From: Paenibacillus sp. UNC451MF
GTDB lineage: Bacteria > Bacillota > Bacilli > Paenibacillales > NBRC-103111
Direction of reading: 5' to 3'
Assembly (NCBI RefSeq): GCF_000686845.1
Contig: NZ_JMLS01000001.1
Span: 620,001-684,000 of the forward strand
Length of the DNA stretch: 64,000 nucleotides
Shown here: positions 62,657 to 64,000 of the stretch, piece after piece
Layout of the letters: each line of letters starts with the position of its first letter
Position numbering within the stretch: position 1 is the first letter of the stretch
The notes under the pieces: model-generated
The model's database searches: none
What the model saw: the letters and a program-made list of their open reading frames with translations, nothing else
Told to the model about the DNA's origin: nothing
Position numbers and translations under genes: made by a program

Positions 62657-62682
62657 ATATTTATCTGAATGGATGTGATGTG

Positions 62683-63189
62683 ATGAATATCATTAGTAAG
62701 ATGTCGGCAACAGACAGAACCCCGTTGAAAGCAGCACCCCGAACGGCAATTCTCGGGTTTATTGGCGGATTTGTATGTATAGGTATCCTTTCTTTACTTA
62801 CTGGCTGGACCTCTGCTTCGTGGCTTATGGCACCCTTCGGTGCCAGCTGTGTTCTTGCCTTTGGCTTGTGGGATGCTCCTTTATCGCAGCCAAGGAATAT
62901 TATTGGAGGGCATGTTGTTTCAACCTTGACCGGACTTATAGTATTTTATATATTCGGACAGGGCCCTGCGGCACTTGCGCTAGGTGTCGGCTTGGCGATA
63001 AGTGCGATGATATTAACGAAGACGACGCATCCTCCAGCGGGGGCTGATCCGATAGTCGTTATTCTGGCAGGCAGCGGCTGGTCCTTTCTTGTTACTCCGG
63101 TTTTGGTAGGTTCGGTTCTGATCGTCGTATGTGCACTTATCATCAACAATCTGGATGAACATAGAAAGTATCCGACATTTTGGATATAA
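62683..63189 (+). CDS. HPP family membrane protein
   Basis: A 168-residue membrane protein with four or five helices and the HPP signature in KTTHPPAGADPIVV, preceded by LMAPFGASCVLAFGLWDAP. Plant and cyanobacterial HPP proteins transport nitrite; the role in Bacillales is not established. Starts are GTG 62680 or ATG 62683, with GGATGTGATGTG upstream. Its promoter overlaps that of the divergent GntR gene, so it is the prime target of that regulator. Confidence 0.88.
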   Translation: MNIISKMSATDRTPLKAAPRTAILGFIGGFVCIGILSLLTGWTSASWLMAPFGASCVLAFGLWDAPLSQPRNIIGGHVVSTLTGLIVFYIFGQGPAALALGVGLAISAMILTKTTHPPAGADPIVVILAGSGWSFLVTPVLVGSVLIVVCALIINNLDEHRKYPTFWI

Positions 63190-63304
63190 GGGCTGCTTCT
63201 ACAGCCAATCTGTGCAGGCTTTTACAATTCCTTGCATCGTATGATATGATGGGAACATATGTTTTTATATGAGCATTAGAGCCTTACCGAAAGGCAGGTG
63301 CATT

Positions 63305-64000
63305 ATGTCCCATAGGATGAAAGTATCAGTAAGAGCGCTGGTGGAATATGTGTACCGCTCAGGCAGTATCGATACGGGCTTTTGGACAACTGCTTCCTTG
63401 CAGGAGGGGACCAAGGCACATCAACAAATCCAAAAAAACTACACCGAGCTTGATCAAAAAGAGGTTCATCTGGCTGGTATTCTTCGTTATGGCGATATTG
63501 AGCTTCTGGTGGAGGGGCGTTGCGACGGAATATTGTCAGACGGTGAAGGATTTATAATTGAAGAAATCAAATCTACGGCAGGGAGTCTCGACCGCATTGA
63601 GGCAGATACGTATCCTGTCCATTGGGCCCAGGCATATTGTTACGCTTATTTCTTTGCCAAACAGGAGGGACTGGAGAGCTTAAGCGTCCGCCTTACCTAT
63701 GTACAGGTGGATACGGAGCAGCAGAAGCAATTTTTAAGATCTGTCTCAGTTAACGAGCTTGAGTCAATCATAAAAGCTTTGGCGGCCGCTTACGAGCCTT
63801 TTGCCGTTATGCAGCTCAATTACGAGGAAAAGCGAAATCACAGCATTCGGAAGCTCGCATTCCCTTTCGAATCGTATCGTCAAGGGCAAAGATTGTTCGC
63901 CGGCGCCGTCTACAAATCGATTGCTGAACGGCAAAAGCTGTTCGCCAAAGCGCCGACCGGTACCGGAAAGACGATTTCGACCTTATTCCCTGCGGTCAAA
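63305..64000 (+). CDS. ATP-dependent DNA helicase with N-terminal nuclease-like domain (3' partial)
   Basis: The frame runs from ATG 63305 (GAAAGGCAGGTGC upstream) to the end of the window, 232 codons without a stop, so the gene continues beyond. Residues about 50-130 have a PD-(D/E)XK pattern: Asp74 in EGRCDGIL and Glu87-x-Lys89 in EEIKST. Then a helicase Q motif YRQGQ (191-195) and Walker A APTGTGKT (216-223) open a DinG/XPD-like superfamily 2 helicase. An RNA or DNA repair role is typical for such helicases; specific function unknown. Confidence 0.87.
   Translation, partial: MSHRMKVSVRALVEYVYRSGSIDTGFWTTASLQEGTKAHQQIQKNYTELDQKEVHLAGILRYGDIELLVEGRCDGILSDGEGFIIEEIKSTAGSLDRIEADTYPVHWAQAYCYAYFFAKQEGLESLSVRLTYVQVDTEQQKQFLRSVSVNELESIIKALAAAYEPFAVMQLNYEEKRNHSIRKLAFPFESYRQGQRLFAGAVYKSIAERQKLFAKAPTGTGKTISTLFPAVK

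Noticed and set aside
1-64000. CRISPR arrays, tRNA or rRNA genes, prophage modules, transposases
   Set aside because: None recognised on either strand on reading; a tRNA or covariance-model scan would settle small RNAs that I could miss.

Overview
The window looks like a chromosomal segment of a Paenibacillus-type member of the Bacillales. The grounds are strong AGGAGG-type ribosome sites, frequent GTG and TTG starts, a YesM/YesN-style two-component pair beside a carbohydrate-type ABC transporter, a LytS/KinB-like sporulation-type kinase, many AraC and Gfo/Idh/MocA genes, and compact hairpin-plus-T-run terminators. No rRNA, tRNA, CRISPR array, prophage or insertion sequence was recognised. 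The species is inferred from gene style only.

Layout. 1-12230: end of an ABC exporter, a TauE/SafE permease, a Gfo/Idh/MocA oxidoreductase, an MmyB-like protein without its DNA-binding half, then polysaccharide genes (heparinase II/III family protein, pectinesterase), a GIY-YIG fusion protein, a DeoR regulator and an amidase. 12400-18110: an accessory stretch of small enzymes (transglutaminase/NAT-fold protein, GrpB, two APH-type phosphotransferases, a CoaD-like nucleotidyltransferase, Nudix, DUF402) with a decayed pgsA copy. 18190-20760: a molybdate-type regulator divergent from modA-modB, with a palindromic operator. 20930-27190: Nudix, DUF3891, YjbR, an orphan histidine kinase, DJ-1 and an SgrR-like regulator. 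27480-32080: ppdK, ndk and an M29 aminopeptidase. 32125-40900: two paralogous AraC regulators, each divergent from a catabolic gene (a Gfo/Idh/MocA dehydrogenase; uxaE followed by uxaC), with a cyclophilin, an AbrB-type membrane protein and a strongly structured non-coding segment between them. 41050-49010: MATE-like exporter, FrnE-like DsbA, exonuclease, threonine synthase, CynX-type MFS with divergent XRE-cupin regulator, and a secreted beta-propeller.

49255-61572 is the most unusual part. In one direction and tightly packed lie an enolase-superfamily dehydratase-type enzyme, a lipoprotein binding protein with two sugar-type permeases, a YesM/YesN two-component system, a second solute-binding-protein-like gene with no signal peptide, two CaiB/BaiF CoA-transferases and two MaoC-fold proteins. 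I infer uptake of an unidentified organic or sugar acid, CoA activation and hydration/dehydration. One MaoC protein keeps the Asp/His pair and its partner lacks the His, suggesting a heteromeric hydratase. Downstream, a GntR regulator and an HPP-family membrane protein share back-to-back promoters with overlapping -35 boxes and operator-like repeats. The window ends inside a nuclease-helicase gene.

Functionally, pectinesterase, UxaC and UxaE point to galacturonate/glucuronate use. UxaE offers an epimerase route from tagaturonate to fructuronate; the later uxuA/uxuB/kdgK steps are not in this window. The 49-62 kb cluster appears to be a separate, self-contained acid catabolism module.
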